Assembly: GCA_039028795.1 (NCBI GenBank)
Contig: JBCCHJ010000014.1
Span: 41,088 to 105,087 of the forward strand
Length of the DNA stretch: 64,000 nucleotides
DNA from: Thermohalobaculum sp039028795
Lineage (GTDB): Bacteria; Pseudomonadota; Alphaproteobacteria; Rhodobacterales; Rhodobacteraceae
Direction of reading: 5' to 3'
Shown: positions 62,626-64,000 of the stretch, piece by piece
Layout: each line of letters opens with the position of its first letter
Position numbering within the stretch: position 1 is the stretch's first letter
Notes under the pieces: model-generated
Database searches by the model: none
What the model was told of the DNA's origin: nothing
Seen by the model: only the letters and a program-made list of their open reading frames with translations
Program-made: the position numbers and the translations under genes

Positions 62626-63795
62626 TTAGGCTGCGTCTTGCGAACCAGGTAATTTTTCCGGGCCAAAGGTTCCGACGAGGTTTTTGATCCGCTTGTCGCT
62701 GACACCCTTGCTTTCCAGATGCTTCACCACGGCGTTCTTCTTCTCGAACATCTCGTTGGTAACGGCTGTGGCTTTCGACATAGCCAGCCTGGCTTCCTCG
62801 GATTTCGTATCGACGGCGGTCAGTTGCGCCTCGAGCTTCGCTTTGGCCGCCGGATCGGTCGTCTCGGCGATCTTGTCCACCAATCCCGGGCGTAGCCGCC
62901 GAAGTTCGTTGTAGATCTTTCGCTTTTCTTCCGAGATGGACATGGCCAGGTCGAACTTTTGCCGCGCTGTGTTGAGTATGCCGGCTGCATCGCTCAGCTC
63001 TTTCTTCATTGCTTCTGCAGCCTGAGCATCCACAACGTTCTCGTCACCGCCGAACAGGGTCTTCGCCTCTCCAAGATTGCCTTTGACCTGGAGATATTGG
63101 TAGCCGCACTGCGTCAAACCTTTGTAGACCTTCCCGGCAAAGTTGTTCAGATCGCCCGCTGTGGTGCCGCCCGAAGGTCCGGCAGCCGTGAAGCAACCGT
63201 CAAGATAGACGGTCCCGCGATATTCCTTGGGCAGCGGCTTGGTTTTCACCAAATAGCGCACGATTTCTGCTGCGGACTTGTTGCCGAAGTTGTTGCAATA
63301 GACCTTGCCCGGGGAAGATCCGCGTGACCCGCCGTGGGCCAGGATGATCACATCACCTTTGACGGTGCTGAGATCCGCTGTCTTCAATTGATCGACGTCG
63401 ACATTCTTCGCCCGGCCCATTGTCGCTGAGGAACTGTCGATGGTGCGGTCGCCAGGGTCAGCATTGATGACACGGGCGTCATCGCGATCGGCCATGAAGC
63501 CTTCAAAGTCTTTTTTGATAACGACAGTGTCCTGTTCGCCGTTCTTGGCCTTACCGGTGATCACGAGATCACCGTTGCAAAGGCCCATCCAAAGCTCGCA
63601 ACGATCCCATTTTTTGCCCTTGCCCTTCTTATTGTTCATGATGTCGTGCATCTGCTGAAGGCCACTGACTTTGATCATGGCGCCGGCATGGTTTGCGATC
63701 TTCTTCGCAAAGGCGCCTACGTTGAAATCTTCGGGCTTCGCGAACTTGTCGCTGTGGATGACATCAGGCCCCTTGATGGCCGCAAACTTTCCCAT
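62626..63795 (-). CDS. Possible clan CD (caspase-like) cysteine peptidase
   Basis: 389-aa soluble protein with no family I can name with certainty. A strand followed by His-Gly (VIILAHGG, H154) and a later strand ending in Asp-Gly-Cys (YLDGCFTA, C201) is the catalytic pattern of clan CD peptidases (C80, C11, caspases). The N-terminal 140 residues are mixed; residues 250-360 are a charged helical, probably coiled-coil, region. AAGGGG precedes the ATG. Could be an effector or a defence-type protease; activity is unproven. Confidence 0.6.
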   Translation of the reverse strand: MGKFAAIKGPDVIHSDKFAKPEDFNVGAFAKKIANHAGAMIKVSGLQQMHDIMNNKKGKGKKWDRCELWMGLCNGDLVITGKAKNGEQDTVVIKKDFEGFMADRDDARVINADPGDRTIDSSSATMGRAKNVDVDQLKTADLSTVKGDVIILAHGGSRGSSPGKVYCNNFGNKSAAEIVRYLVKTKPLPKEYRGTVYLDGCFTAAGPSGGTTAGDLNNFAGKVYKGLTQCGYQYLQVKGNLGEAKTLFGGDENVVDAQAAEAMKKELSDAAGILNTARQKFDLAMSISEEKRKIYNELRRLRPGLVDKIAETTDPAAKAKLEAQLTAVDTKSEEARLAMSKATAVTNEMFEKKNAVVKHLESKGVSDKRIKNLVGTFGPEKLPGSQDAA

Positions 63796-64000
63796 GATCT
63801 GACCCCTTTCAGCTTCCGTCTCTTCCGTGGCTTCCCCACCCTCATGCTGGGATCAGACCACTCTGTTTCGTATTCGGTGATGGGAAGATGCGCCGCTGGG
63901 CAGAAATTCGGGAGACGGAAACTTTTTCAGACCGTTTCCCTATTTGTGAAACGTTAGAAATCAACAAGTTACGCTGGCGCGACCCGGATTCTTACGGGTC
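63796..64000. other. Upstream region of the peptidase-like gene
   Basis: The last 205 bp carry no supportable gene. They presumably include the promoter of the peptidase-like gene. The next gene is outside the window. Confidence 0.5.

Overview
The window looks like chromosome of a marine-type Rhodobacterales (Roseobacter-group) alphaproteobacterium. The evidence is the gene content (MmcB, DUF6324, DUF2125 and DUF882 proteins, a YejABEF uptake system, a PhnF-headed C-P lyase locus with DUF1045 and PhnN), GC-rich coding sequence with frequent 4-bp stop/start overlaps, and a tRNA-His with A73 and no encoded G-1, a known alphaproteobacterial peculiarity. No IS element, integrase, phage module, rRNA or CRISPR array was seen.

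Layout. 1-6.3 kb: end of a TonB-dependent receptor, then two divergent copper oxidase units, a tyrosinase with a small exported partner and a laccase-like multicopper oxidase followed by a PfpI-type protein. 6.3-11.2 kb: a polar amino-acid-type ABC importer (binding protein divergent from ATPase and permease) transcribed with an AhpD-like protein, a 2-oxoglutarate/Fe(II)-type oxygenase and a NicX-like protein; this looks like an uptake-plus-degradation operon of unknown substrate. 11.2-15.5 kb: a compact RiPP-like cluster (AsnB/lasso-cyclase homologue, PqqD-type recognition element, PAPS sulfotransferase, HprK-like kinase) with a divergent 42-43 codon candidate precursor ending in serine. 15.6-18.2 kb: KAS, ACP and LpxD-like genes for lipid A or acyl-chain work. 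18.3-28.0 kb: cell-wall enzymes (L,D-transpeptidase, DUF882), peptidases (M3, M48), a GST, two paralogous membrane proteins, prephenate dehydratase and a membrane-anchored cytochrome c.

28.0-35.4 kb: a 90-bp repeat pair around a possible tiny hydrophobic peptide gene, then yejA-yejB-yejE-yejF and a fused ASCH-methyltransferase gene. 35.4-38.4 kb: dienelactone hydrolase, mmcB, a divergent SHMT-like gene, a DUF6324 gene and tRNA-His. 38.4-39.8 kb: an apparently foreign insert with one orphan gene. 39.9-49.8 kb: the C-P lyase locus, phnF divergent from phnG-H-I-HAD-J-VOC-NIPSNAP-K-L-N, with phnM on the same strand and a DUF1045 gene plus three small membrane-protein genes on the opposite strand.

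49.9-64 kb: an AT-richer leucine-rich-repeat exported protein, a DUF2125 protein, a RecD-like helicase and, among ordinary genes (ABC exporter, MFS carrier, GST, methyltransferase), three lysine-rich orphan proteins. One orphan (389 aa) carries a His-Gly plus Asp-Gly-Cys pattern like clan CD cysteine peptidases, and a perfect 15-bp hairpin with a homopurine G-rich loop lies beside it.

The most promising undescribed system is the 11.2-15.5 kb cluster. It pairs a lasso-type cyclase homologue with a recognition element, a kinase and a sulfotransferase but has no recognisable B2 leader peptidase or exporter. Its cyclase frame has no ATG, GTG or TTG codon at the expected N-terminus and follows the PqqD gene in the same frame after a single TAG.
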